Positions 34,098 to 45,424 of a stretch of DNA of 64,000 nt are shown here, piece after piece. Numbering within the stretch: the stretch's first letter is position 1; every line of letters starts with the position of its first letter. The DNA is from Phlebiopsis flavidoalba (Eukaryota > Basidiomycota > Agaricomycetes > Polyporales > Phanerochaetaceae). The notes beneath the pieces were generated by a model. The model was not told where the DNA came from. It ran no database searches and was given only the letters and a program-made list of their open reading frames with translations. The translations under genes and the position numbers were made by a program. The stretch spans positions 1-64,000 of the forward strand of contig JAOCPU010000029.1 in NCBI GenBank assembly GCA_035772785.1. Direction: 5' to 3'.

Positions 34098-36270
34098 GAT
34101 GATGTTTTCAAGCTGGCATGTCTGCTCGGGCTTGTGTCTGCCAGTGGCTGGCTCAGGCTCATGCACCCTCTCATGAGCCCAGGAGTTTGGCAGCCCTACG
34201 TCGATGACTACGCGAATATTGCAGCGGGGACACAGCAGTCGGTGGTCAGTGGACCAGTTGGAGACCTACACGCGTTATCTACCTCTGGTTTCACCAAACT
34301 GTCTCATACGGCATTCCCGAGGCACGGTGTGCGCATCAAGAAGTCAAAGTTCTGCGACGGTACGGTCGAGTGAGTACGCATTGGCTTCATTGTTGCAACG
34401 TTCACCGACATCGCTACCAGCCGCAGCGCGTACACAGGCTACATCGACGTTGAGGCGAAGCATTTATTCTTCTATTTCTTCGAGAGTCGAAGGGATCCCA
34501 ACACCGATGATGTCGTCTTCTGGACCAACGGCGGTCCTGGTGGGTCGTCTTCCCTGGGCCTTTTCATGGAACTCGGGGCCGTGTCGAGTAGATGGACCCT
34601 CCAACACTACATTCCACCCGGAATCGTGGAATGAGGTTTCAAACATCTTCTTTATTGATCAGCCCGTGGGCGTTGGTTTCTCGTATGCTGACCATGGCGA
34701 ATATGTGGTATGGCGTTATCCCTCTCAGGACACAGAAAAATTGTCTCAATTCCTAGTAGGACTCCACTGAAAAACGCTGCAAAAGATATTGCTGCTTTTG
34801 TGGCCATCTTCTTTGAGCACTTTGAGAAATCAAGAACAGAGGGTTCCACCTTTCTGGGGAATCCTATGCAGTCAACGTTTCCCGGAGTGACTGTGCTCCA
34901 ACTTCCAAACTCAATTCTGCCCAGGGTCGCTATCTTCCAGTCTACGCAGCAGCCGAGATTTATGAGCAGAACAAGAAACTGATATCGGAAGGCATGAATC
35001 CAGTCAATCTATCCTCTATACTCATCGGTGTGTACATCACAATTTCCAAGGTCAAATATTTGCTGATAAATTCCCAGGAAATTGGCTGCACGGATTGGGC
35101 AACCATGATTCCTGCATGACCATGATATTTCGTGTATGAACATATCAGCTCCGCCTGTTTTTTTTTTTTTCTTTTTTCCCATTAGGTGCGTCACCCTCTC
35201 GTCATCTCGACGGATTTCCATTAATCTTAGGTGTAAAGTACATGCGTGGATCTCAAACGCAAAGTAAAGCTCGCACTTCGAATGTGACGACGTTGTATCC
35301 TAACCATATGTGCCCTGTCAGATGCCACGATGCGAGAAGTGGTATCGCGAAGAGTGTGTCGAGCGCGCACCGATCTCATTAACTGCAGAGCTGCTTTCCA
35401 CTACTTTTTTGCTCAGTGACATAACTTGGACGTTTATATCAGGAATTTGGGTGAGTAGCTCCATGATGATCGTACGGTCGACAGAGTTAACACTACGTAA
35501 CGAAGGTCGTAATGTATATGACATCACAAAACCTTGGTACGCTCTCTCTCATACCCCTCTCGCGATGGTGACACCGACCTCACGTTCCCCAAGTGTCGGT
35601 GACCTCTGCTATGCAATCGCTGAGTAAGCGATCTACACCGCATATACTCCCTATCATTCTGACGGCTTTCAGGCGACGTCCTCAAATACCTAACATCCCT
35701 GAAGTTCAACAGGCCATCGGTGCTGACTCAGCCGTCGCGAATTTCACCCTCACCATCGATGGACGTGAATCAGTGCCTTCATGGGCCACAACGACCAGGT
35801 GTTCCCCACGCAACACTACATCACTGCGCTGCTCGAGCGCGGCGTCCGTGTACTGCTGTTTTGTCGGCGCAAACGACTTTGCATGCAACTGGGTGCGTTG
35901 TCGTCGCTGAGATGGTTTTCATGAAAAAAACGATTTTTATCGGACGCGCTAACAGGTGGGCATCCGAGCGCAAATGGGCACGTTGAGCTCGAGTGTACAG
36001 GCCAGAGCCAAGTTTGGTCGGGGGAGAAGAAGCTCGAGGAGGTGGGGCGGTTGCCGATGGTCATGCTGCTGTGGGCTTTTGCGTGCACACACGTGCTTCA
36101 CCTTCTGTCGACTGTTGTACGGCGCTGGTCATATGGTGAGGTCTCCACACAGGTTCCGAAGGTTGGTGAGATATTACTGATGAATTGTGCTCAGGTTTCC
36201 ATATGAGCAAGCGCGGTGGAGTGATGCTGAGAGCTATTGAATGCGATGGCTATACGAAGGCGGGCTATGT
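34098..36270 (+). CDS. Serine carboxypeptidase, S10 family, copy 3
   Basis: Start near 34098: an ATG followed one base out of frame by the signal-like [13 protein letters not shown]. Then [39 protein letters not shown] propeptide and, after a 60-bp intron, [25 protein letters not shown] (34527) and [18 protein letters not shown] follow. The nucleophile motif HLSGESYA is at 34847-34870. Then [23 protein letters not shown]-like sequence, [33 protein letters not shown] (Asp, 35863-35892) and YGAGHM (His, 36118-36136). The end is a degraded equivalent of VPYDKA...RWLYEGGL near 36270. The Ser, Asp and His triad is present. A T-homopolymer at about 35158-35171 lies in an intron. Several frameshifts; intact function uncertain. 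Confidence 0.86.
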
Positions 36271-37019
36271 TTGTCCCCTCAAGAGATACGAGGTGGCCAG
36301 TGAGCGAAAGTGTTTTCAGGCTTGATGAAACTGGTTTTCTAAAGGATACTCCTTTCAGAGATCTCTGCAAATATATCCCTCACGTTGTCGCGCTGACTCG
36401 ATTGTTATATTTCTGTAAAAAGGATCGGAAAACTCGGAAATCAGCGGCTATATTCGTACATACCGGTTGCCCGCCACATTTCGCCAAGACAATACAGTCA
36501 GATTTGTATGGATCACGAATGCCTGTTGAAGACGTTAGCACAACTGGCGACCGTACCGGGGGAACGCCGTTCCCGCAGCGAAGGCCAACGTACTGCTTCT
36601 CCGACCACGCCTTTCACTGTGGAAGGCACGTATAAGATGTCCATGTAATTGTGGTATTGGCGCAGCATTGCAAAGCTACGAGATAGGGCACGCGACTGCC
36701 TGCATGTGGTACCCCGTTGGCCGCGTGATCTATTTCAAATTGCCCGCTGAGTCACAGGTGCCTAACATGCTCCCGCGCAGGCCGTACTAGGACGCTTGCG
36801 AATGTGGTGAACCAGTCACTAAGGATCCCGAGTCGCTGCTTATGCGGACAGACCTCCTACCATATAGGAATCGCGAGCGCATTGGCAGCGACCCTGGATC
36901 GACATCGTCTTTATAATGCTACACGTTCTCAAAAGCTTTGAAAAACCTTATGCAGGGTTAGTTACCGCGTCGACTTATATTTGCACATTCGTCCGGACCG
37001 GACCTATTACCGGTGATGA
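36271..37019. other. Intergenic region between copies 3 and 4
   Basis: No supported gene; only a 132-codon plus frame (36237-36635) that reads through the end of copy 3 in the wrong phase. Confidence 0.4.
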
Positions 37020-39298
37020 TTGAAAGCTGACTTGCGGGCTAGTGGGGACGCTGTTGTTACCATGGGCCTATTCCAGGTTCATGCATTGCCTCACGAACCT
37101 CGCGAGCTGGCAGCCCCACGTCGACTACTAACGCAGCACTGCAGCAGGTTAAATCCAGCGCCCAGTCATCAGCGGGCCGTATATTACTTGCACACGCGCT
37201 TCCTATAACCTCTGGTTTCATCACCAACTAATCGCACGCTTCATTCGCCAAAGTAAAAACAGAGTGGTAACGCCAACAAGAAGTTCATAAGTTTTGTCGA
37301 CGGCAGCAGTTTGAGTTGTATTTGTACGCATCCTCGCGCGCATTGGGGAATACACTAACCGCTTTATATTGCTTTGCACGTCCACTTGAAGTCTGAGACC
37401 CGCCACCAGCGCTGGTAAAACGCACGGTTACATCGATGTTGAGGGCGAAACACATTTGTTCTTCTACTTCCTTCGAGACTCCAGAAACGGTGGATCCCGC
37501 GACACTGGGATGATGTCCGTTTTCTTCTGGACAAAGAAAACTTTTGTCCATGCGATGGGTCGTCTATCCGCTCGTGCTTTTTCAATGGAGCTTCGGGTCC
37601 TGTGGCCGGGTAGACGGAGCACCTCGAACCCTACTTTTCCACCCAGGAGACTCGTGGTTGAAGCGCAGGGGATCTCGAATACTCTTGCCTCTCATTGGAT
37701 TCAACCACGTCGGGGTCGGCTTTTTTTCGTCTGCGGAATCATTAGGGCGAATATGTGGTATATTGCCTATCCCAGCAAGATACACAGAAAGAATATCTGA
37801 TGATTTCGAGAAGAAGCTCTGACTGATAGAAGCTTGCAAAGGACACTCGGCAGCTTTTCGTGTGGCTATCTTATTTCGAGTCATTTTGAGAAGTTCCAGA
37901 ACAGGGGATTTCATCTTTTTCGGGGGAATCGTATGGCGGTTCGTGTTCTAGTCTCGTGAAGAGCTTTGCACAACAGTTGGGACTGAACCTTGTCCTAAGG
38001 GGCGGCTATATTCCGGTCTACGCTGCCGAAATCTATGAGCAGGAACAATGAAACATCATCTCGGAGAGCGTCACCACCCACCCCAAAACATTAATTTGAC
38101 GCTCCGTCCTCATTGGTATGCAGCATTCTAAAACTTTCCATTGAGTTTGCTCATGGGTTTTCAGGAAATGGGATGTACGGAACTTGGGCGACCTTGTTCC
38201 CCGCATATTACGATATGTCATGGCATATAGAACATGTCAGCACCCGCCAGTATTTCCCATTAGTGCGTGATCCGATTCCTGGCCTTCCACGGAATACCTA
38301 GTGTTTGACCGGGCTGGCATACAGTTACATGCGTAGTTCTTCAAACGGAATGTGAGCCATGTCTTGAACTATCTTCAGGAGTTCTAACCAGCTATACTCG
38401 ATTCAGATGCAACGATGTGAAAAGTGGTACCGCGAAGAGTGTGTCGAGCGCACCGATTCCCATCAACTGCAAAGCCGCCTTCGATTACTGCACGGACATA
38501 ACTATAACATGTTATACCGAGTCCACTGGTGAGTATTTGGGATCCTGACCACTGAAAATCCCGATGTCATGTAACCCAGGTCGCAATATTTACGACATCA
38601 CAAAGCCATGTGTAAGTTTTGTTTTGCATTGCCGTTGGAATAACCACTGAACAGTGTCCTAGCATCCGGAAATCTTTGCTACCCAATCACCGAGTGAGTG
38701 GCCCGGACCACACACGGCGTCGGATACCCTGACGGTTCCCAGCGACATCCTGAAATATCTCAATATCCCCGGGGTGCAGAAGGCCATCGGTGCCGACCCG
38801 CCGCTGCAAACTTCACCCTCGCCTCGATGGACGTCAATCAGGCCTTTGTAGACCACAACGACCAGGTATTCCCCACACAATATTACATCGCTGCGCTGCT
38901 TGAGCGTGGTGTCCGTGTATTGCTTTTTGTTGGTGCAAATGACTTTGGATGTAACTGGGTGCGTTGTCGTTGTGTTATGGTTGACAGTACGGCCATTGAC
39001 CGTAATCAGGTGGGCATCGAGCGCATGGCACGTGAGCTCGAGTGGACGGGCCAGAGCCGCGTTTTGTAGAGATAGCAGCTCGAAGATGGGCGGTCAACGG
39101 TCATGCTGCTGGACTTGTGCGAGCACATAAGGGCTTCACCTTCGCGACAGTGCACGGTGTGCCGGTCATATGGTGAGGTCTTCTTGGTCTCGAGAGATTG
39201 GTGAGATCGCTGACGAAGGGGTGCGCAGGTTCCTTATGATAAAGCCGGTGGAGGCTTTGGAACTGTTGAAGAGATGGTTGTATGAGGGCGGACTGTGA
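37020..39298 (+). pseudogene. Serine carboxypeptidase, S10 family, copy 4 (most degraded N-terminal half)
   Basis: The N-terminal part (about 37080-37430) only loosely matches copies 2-3. GYIDVEG and LFFYFLRDSRNGGS are followed by VFFWT, but the NGGPGGSS oxyanion segment is replaced by unrelated residues (about 37530-37560). Downstream sequence is better kept: FSGESYG nucleophile motif (about 37917-37938), [71 protein letters not shown] with VGANDFGCNW (Asp, 38929-38958), a GHM His at about 39160 and an end like YDKA...[11 protein letters not shown] at 39296. Loss of the oxyanion motif plus shifts makes it a likely pseudogene. It is closest to copy 3 in its C-terminal half. Confidence 0.78.
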
Positions 39299-39384
39299 GG
39301 CAACTGCAGAACGAATGTTCAAGGAAAGCATGGGTATAACATCAAGCACGTCAATAAGGCGCCGTAGCACCAACCGTGAATCAT

Positions 39385-41234
39385 TTATCTTTTACGCAAC
39401 AGTGCAAAAACTTGTTGGAATGTCCTTCTTTCCCAGATAAAACTGGAGTGTATGTCAGCTTCGTGGGACTCATTTATGTTCGTGAATAGGCTCACCATGC
39501 CGCCAAACATCCTAACTACACATCCAGCTCCGACGAACACACGTGTGGAATTTGGCCTCGTAGAGTCAGCGGCCTGCTGCTGGCGCAGGGTGACCTCGCT
39601 GGCACGAGTGACAGCAGCCGACATCGCGAACACCAGTAGTACCTTGAGCGGTCGGGTACGGCCTTCGTCCAGTGAACCAATTCACCATCTTTCCCGGTCG
39701 AGAAAAACCGGGCTGGGCGAAGGTCCAAGCGTGAAAAATGCCCGCATGCAAAGATTCGCAACATTTGCCCACACCAGCCCGGTGTCGCCCAGGCCAAACA
39801 CCCTTGCCAATAGGACGGCCGTCCCGACAAACGTGATCTGAGAAAAAGAGCAGCCAGTGGCTCTGCACGCGAAGGTCGTTTCGGGGTTGCTGTAGATGTG
39901 AAAAATGCTTCGAGAATCCCGTTGAAGGCCATGGTCGGGATGTAGTAGATGTAGGTGCGTAGAAGGATGGCGGGGCCCGATGTGTAGAGGTAACGAGGAG
40001 GAAGGACAAGGCTCAATGCCAGGGATAAGTATGGCGGCGCAAAGGTCACCAGGACAAGGAACAGATGAGTAAAAAAGGAGAAGTAGAACCATCAGGACGT
40101 TGGATGCCGTCTGAAGAGCATCTTGAGGGTTTAACGGTGGAAGCGGGAGAGGGTCTTGGAGAAGAAGAGGCGGGATGTCTCCTCGATAGGCTGAAACACA
40201 ATTCGCGCAGCAAGAGATCCTGCATATGTCAAAGTGAGGATGCATGCTTCACGCCATGTGTTATGACCACGTACCGTAGTTGGAGGCCACCGCATATCCA
40301 CCCTGGTCAGCGAGAGGGCTCAAACGTGAAACAAGGAACTTGTCTCCCTCTGTAACGCCCGAAATGCTTTATAACAGACTGACCCGTCATTGCAGCAGAC
40401 AGATGGAGCAGTTGGCCGTCAAAGTATTGTGTCTTTAATACTATTCGCAGGGTGAACAAAAGTACGACTGGAGACGCCGTAGTACACACTTGTCATGAAC
40501 CGTAACGGGACCTTCTGCGGCAGATATCGAGCCTGAAAGTCGTAGGCGTATAGGAATCCACTTAGCATAGTGAGACCATACGCGGCCTGCCCCGCTGCAA
40601 ACGCGACAAGATCCCATTCCGGAGAGGACAAGACCAGGGCCAGAAAGGTGACAACTGTCTTCATGAATACAGCGGTGCCCTTCTGTCCTCACAAGAAATG
40701 GGGGCGAACGTCCGAAGCGAAGTTCATTCTGGGCTTTGATGTACAATGGCTCTTGACAAGAGTTCACAGAAAGCAGGCTAGGGCGTAGAATGATTGCACT
40801 GAGGTGGAAGTGGGCTTGTGACGACGTAGTTGCAGAGCTAGAGTATACGGTAGATAGAGGCAGTTAGGATGGTAACTGGAACACCCAGCAGTACCGGAAG
40901 CAAACGCAACGTTATCAGCAAGCGATGATTTTTGTAGATTTTGAGTCCGCGTGGCTGCGAGTTTCTGAGTAACGCGTTTCGGACACCCTCTCGCGACAAG
41001 AACAAGATGGTTGAGAGAAGCAGCTCAAATTGGATAGATGCCAGTGCAAAAAATACTTGCGAGTGACTATGGCGGACGAGACCTTGGTTGAGAATGAACG
41101 CTCGGATATACGCGAAGACAGGAGTTTGTACGGAGAACACGAGCGATGCACACGCAGATGCAAGGGAAGCTGCTGCTAAGCCGGAGGACTCGTAGACTTC
41201 AGGTTCTATTTCTTGCTCGTTTCGCTTTTGCCAT
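39385..41234 (-). CDS. RFT1: RFT1, ER lipid-linked oligosaccharide translocation protein (frameshifted)
   Basis: Polytopic ER protein needed for Man5GlcNAc2-PP-dolichol to reach the lumenal side for N-glycosylation; whether it is itself the flippase is debated. Minus-strand pieces follow RFT1 order: SSGLAAASLASACASLVFSV, AFILNQGLVR, FALASIQFELLLSTILFLSR with EGVRNALLR, then VLLGVPVTILTASIY. Next come MKTVVTFLALVLSSPEWDL with AFAAGQAAYGLTMLSGFLYA, LLHLSAAMTGQSVIKH, a DQGGYAVASNYG block (about 40290), EETSRLFFSKTLS, FAPPYLSLALSLVLPPRYLY, YIPTMAFNGILEAFFTSTAT and VFGLGDTGLVWANVANLCMR. The last hydrophobic helix is near 39530, with a stop at 39385. At least two introns and several one-base shifts. 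The N-terminal start is uncertain; in-frame sequence continues upstream of the ATG at 41234. Single-copy and essential in yeast, so decay is unlikely. Confidence 0.88.
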
Positions 41235-44200
41235 CCTAGTTGTCCAAAATCGCTCTTCGATCTTTCTGGCGTAAACGTTGCAGAATGAACATACCGTTAA
41301 AACTACGACCAGCACCTCAACTCAACGCCGACGAGGTGTGCAAGAGGAAAGGAAGCGAGGCGCCCAAAAGCCCTTTTCACTCTCCGAACTTTGCACGTCC
41401 TCAATATTCTGCCCGGGAGTATCCAAATCTAATAACGCATGCAAAGAGCAGTGCCAGAAGAGAGTCTAAATACTCCCTGTTTAATTGTTCATGGTGTAGT
41501 CGTTCGGTACGTAGTATTACATGGAGGAAAAAGTGATAAAAAGACACTGACTGGTTCTTCACACGCCAGTGTGAAAAGGACGGGAGAACAACGTCGGTGG
41601 ACAATATCCATAACGAATGACTTCATGAACTGTCCCGTGTTTGACATGCCACGCCAATCCAGGGAAGAATCGACCTGGGACGCCGTCGTGAGGCGAGTCA
41701 TAGTTAGCCTCCCGAAGGCAGAGCGCGGAACTATGAGTCACTACGTGCGCCATAGGAGCCTGTCAAAAGCTCAGCACTCGAGGATTTTCTGTCTCATTGA
41801 TACAACATGACTGACCTCCATTTCGTTCGATTTATTGATTCCAAGGTCTTCCTCGATGCGACCGAGCCTTGGGATCATAGCTTCTTCAACTTTACACTAG
41901 GCCCCCCTATACTTGAGAGCCGTTCTGAGGGGAAGGCCCAGGGTTCGCAATTCGCATCCTGACTCAGATGCTCATCGAGGTTCTTTGTTCTGTGGGCGTG
42001 TGTACAAAGGGCGAAGATTTGCTGTACGGTGCCCGTCACACATTACCTTTGTGAAGTGCCCCAAACTGAAATAATTCTCTGTAGTCATATCATTCAGCCA
42101 AGATTGATGGTCGATTCGTCGATGCGAGTCATAAGCTCCCCTTTTTCACAGAATTTAGAAAGACGGATGGGACAGGAGGATTCTTCAAAGCAATAACGCT
42201 CCTCGCATCAGGAGTTGCTGCAGCGAACTATCGATGTGCAGATTCGGTAAAGTGTGATAATTGGACCAAGCGAGCAAGTCAGCAGTCCTCTTTTCTTCCA
42301 GCTGGGCCAACGCCAGCGAGCTGGAAATAGAGGAAGGCCTTCGCATGGTCACGCGGGTCGCGCTTCAGCACAAGGCTCGTTCGAAGAGCCGTGTCGCTTA
42401 CGCAACTGCTCCAAAAACCCTCACCATATCCTCCTCCGTCTCTCACGCACGTCTCGCCCGTCCTTTTTGCATCACACAAAATTGAACTTGCTACCCCGAT
42501 GATGTTCAATTTCTACACACCTTTACCTCGAATTCCTTGGTGGACGCGATGAAAAACCGAAACACTTCTCGTCATCGGTCTCCAACACATGTCTACTTGG
42601 GTGCAGCTCGGGCAAATCTGGGTCTGTCGTCTCGATGGAGCCATCGCGGTGATACATAGCGACCGGGCCGGACCAACGAAGCGGACAGTGTTGGCATCCG
42701 CAACGTCTTCGTGTCTCGGCCACCCAGCACCGCCGAAAAAGTGTGTGGCCGAGGCTCAGGACTCGACGCGGTGACATTCGGTACATGCTTGGGGCGGAAC
42801 CCGCTCTGGGTTCGAGGCCGCCACCTGCGGGCCCGGTCCTCATTGGGAACCCAAGGAAGCAAATATGTTTGAGATGTGATTGAGGGGCAATGTGGCCAGG
42901 ACTGTAGTGAGAGGTGTGGGTGGTTTCTGTTGGCGTAGGAAGGGATGGCGTATTGAGGGGGGGGGTTACGATAGGGAAATCCCCGGTACCGGCCAGTTGG
43001 GGATGGCGCCGCCCGACCGAAATCTCTTCGAAATCAATAAAGAGCTACAGCTCGAGGATCAAGGGATGACCCACGTTTAGAGCACTTGAAAGATAGCAGA
43101 TTGCCCAGGGATTGTTGTTATGCGGCCTAGCGTCCCTTGGTACATTGTATCAGTTGGGTCCGTCATGCTACGTACTCACAGGGGTACCCAAACAGAGGAT
43201 ATGGAATTGGGGGGGACAAAAAATAAAATGGAGGCCTACGTGTACGTGTCGCTATTTTTATGGGCAAAACTGCAAGTCGGGCCTCTAGCGGTTGTATCTC
43301 TTCTCTTCGCGAATATTGAGGGCCATTGTGTACATGCTCGAGGCACATAATATCATTTCCTCGTGTTCTTGGGGCCATCGCTAACGGTGGGAGGGAGCAC
43401 ACATGCAGCTAATACAAACGTACGGGGTAACTGGTTGCGCAGGGAAGGCGATTTATTGCGGTAGTAAATAAGTTTCGATGTACGTGTATCAGCCGGTGAC
43501 GTCCAAGTCTGACAGCAGCTAGACAGATGGCACTTTATCTAGTAGCGGGCGGGAAGAATGTCTGGGAGTTAGAATATCGAATAAGGTCAGAGGAAAGTGC
43601 GACTGACTGCCATGAAAAAACCCAGTGTAAGATTGCTGAACCACAAGAAGGGAAGGGTCGAAAAGTATGCGGAGTAAAAGGGATCGGACGTGACCAGAGG
43701 AGAAGTGAGAGCGACGAGCTAAAGCAATCCAGCCCAGAGACAGATCGAATGCTTAAGGCGCAGAGTAATTCCGCAAGGAAGAGCTAGAATTGTGAATCAG
43801 TATCCTGTATCAGCAATCTAGGTATTGCGGTAGGATACCCACACTGGAATGCTGTTTGGCTTCCGAGGTGCTAATGATAGGCATGGCCCGTCTCGGGTGG
43901 GGTTGGCGCAGGGCCGGCTCGGATCTCTTCGTGGATGGCAAACTAGTCCACTGTCAGTGGTCGAAGTTTGCTGGGGCAGACTCCTGCTCCGCGTTCGGGC
44001 TAGTCCGAGTGGTAGAAGTTTACTGGCCGATCTAGAACGGTGGAGACCCGTATACGGACTCTCCCCCCACCCCCCCCCCCTTCGAAGTTCGGGCGGCTCG
44101 TCTGATCGTGGGGAGCTCGGCACGCTGGTGCGCTGGATTGAAGGACCGGGCGACGGCGCTGACCGCGGCGGCTGCGTAATACACGTATGGTAGTGGTGTA

Positions 44201-44524
44201 CAAGCCTGGTAGAGTGAGTATTCGGTGAATACGACGACGAAGAGTGAGGCATTCGGAGGTCTCGTCGGTCGTCTTTCGTCGGGGGGTCAGTTGGGTAGCG
44301 GATGAGAATATTATGCAGTCCATGCCGCGGTGACGAGGCTAGCGCCCCACACAAGGGAATCCTGGCAGGCCGCACCTAGCCGAAAATTAAAGCGTCAAAC
44401 AGTTGGGGCACTAAGCGAGAAGGATACATGTGCCACAGTACGAGCAACCTACACGTCGCTCGCGCCTATCTTCACCCACGCCACCGATCACGCGCCATGG
44501 TAATGGGGATAGAAGTTACTCCCA
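41235..44524. other. Long region without a named gene
   Basis: Several protein-like fragments but no gene I can name. A plus-strand stretch at about 41808-42300 (MTDLHFVRFIDSKVFLDATE, then LPFFTEFRKTDGTGGFFKAI, TLLASGVAAANYRCADSVKC) may be exons of one gene. Another possible exon follows at 42300-42490 (SWANASELEIEEGLRMVTRV). A minus-strand frame at 43818-44375 is 185 codons long, Ser/Pro/Arg-rich, and may be a low-complexity tail of the CCCH gene or noncoding. A G/C homopolymer block lies at 44060-44080. Confidence 0.4.
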
Positions 44525-45424
44525 TCATGTGGTGTGCATCGGCGAGCCGGTGTCGAAGATTTCCCTTCGGTAACTCGCCGACGACTGCGGACCCGTCCGA
44601 CGGAACAGTCGGAACTTCAAGCAGCTGACCCAGCGCGCGTCTTCGGATTCACTATCCCGCTGCCTGGCTGTGTTCGTGATAGCTACGGAGAAAGTGTTGG
44701 CAAATGTCAGAATATACAGAACCGGAAACACTCACAAATTTGCACCGTCTCCACCTTGAACGCACCTCCCCATCGTTCGTGAAAAGAACTTAGCATGCGC
44801 TTCGACTTTGTACCTCTTCAGTTCCATGCACGGGAGAAAGCAAACCAACGACATACTTCTGTAGAAGCTGTGAGGGCGCGGCTGAGCGTCATCGAAGGAA
44901 TGGGTCGATTCCCCGCCATAGGTCGAGGTGGGCGAAGACACTTCCGTGGCGGTGGATGCCGGGGGAGATGGTGGCTGCCGTGGGCGCACAGTTTCGACTT
45001 TGGGCGATGCCCTGGAGCCGTCAAGGTTCATTCTGAGAACCTGTGACTCCAGTTGATACGTGTCGTTGAGCAGATCACGACGGATCACCGGGTAGTACAT
45101 TGGTGGAGAATACAGAGTTCCATCGCTCAAGGCGTACGAGGGATGATACGGGTAGTAGTGGCCGTATGGGGGGTACATCGGTGGAGGTCGCACGGAGAGC
45201 TTCGGCGCATGGCTGAACGTGCAGTTCTCGCCATACTGGCAGGTGCCGCGAATGTCGCCCTTGCACCTCTTGCCTATGTGGGGTCAGGCCGCTTCGAACA
45301 GCGGAGGCTGAACTGAACACTCACTCCGCTGCCTCGTGCGCGGCGTATCCTCCCTGAACGTCTCACTCGCGTCTCCTGCCCTCGAAAGCGGCAGAATGGA
45401 GTCTTTGACAGTTAAACTGCCCAT
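44525..45424 (-). CDS. CCCH-type zinc-finger protein
   Basis: Likely RNA-binding regulator. The minus-strand ATG at 45424 opens MGSLTVKDSILPLSRAGDAS. Exon 1 ends near 45325 at a GTGAGT donor; the intron (45274-45324, 51 bp) ends CACATAG. Exon 2 begins KRCKGDIRGTCQYGENCTFS followed by His, a single CX7CX5CX3H finger at residues about 37-55. Downstream is a Pro/Tyr-rich tail (PPPMYPPYGHYYPYHPSYAL) and a Ser/Pro-rich part to about 44830. Later exons are less sure: one frame ends at 44732, another (44525-44731, RQRDSESEDARWVSC) may follow after an intron. Tyr/Pro-rich tails are common in fungal CCCH proteins acting on mRNA turnover. The finger is clear, while the exact target and the 3' end are unknown. 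Confidence 0.7.

Noticed and set aside
43818..44375. 185-codon minus-strand ORF as a separate gene
   Set aside because: Low-complexity Ser/Pro/Arg composition and overlapping frames. It might be a tail exon of the CCCH gene but cannot be supported alone.
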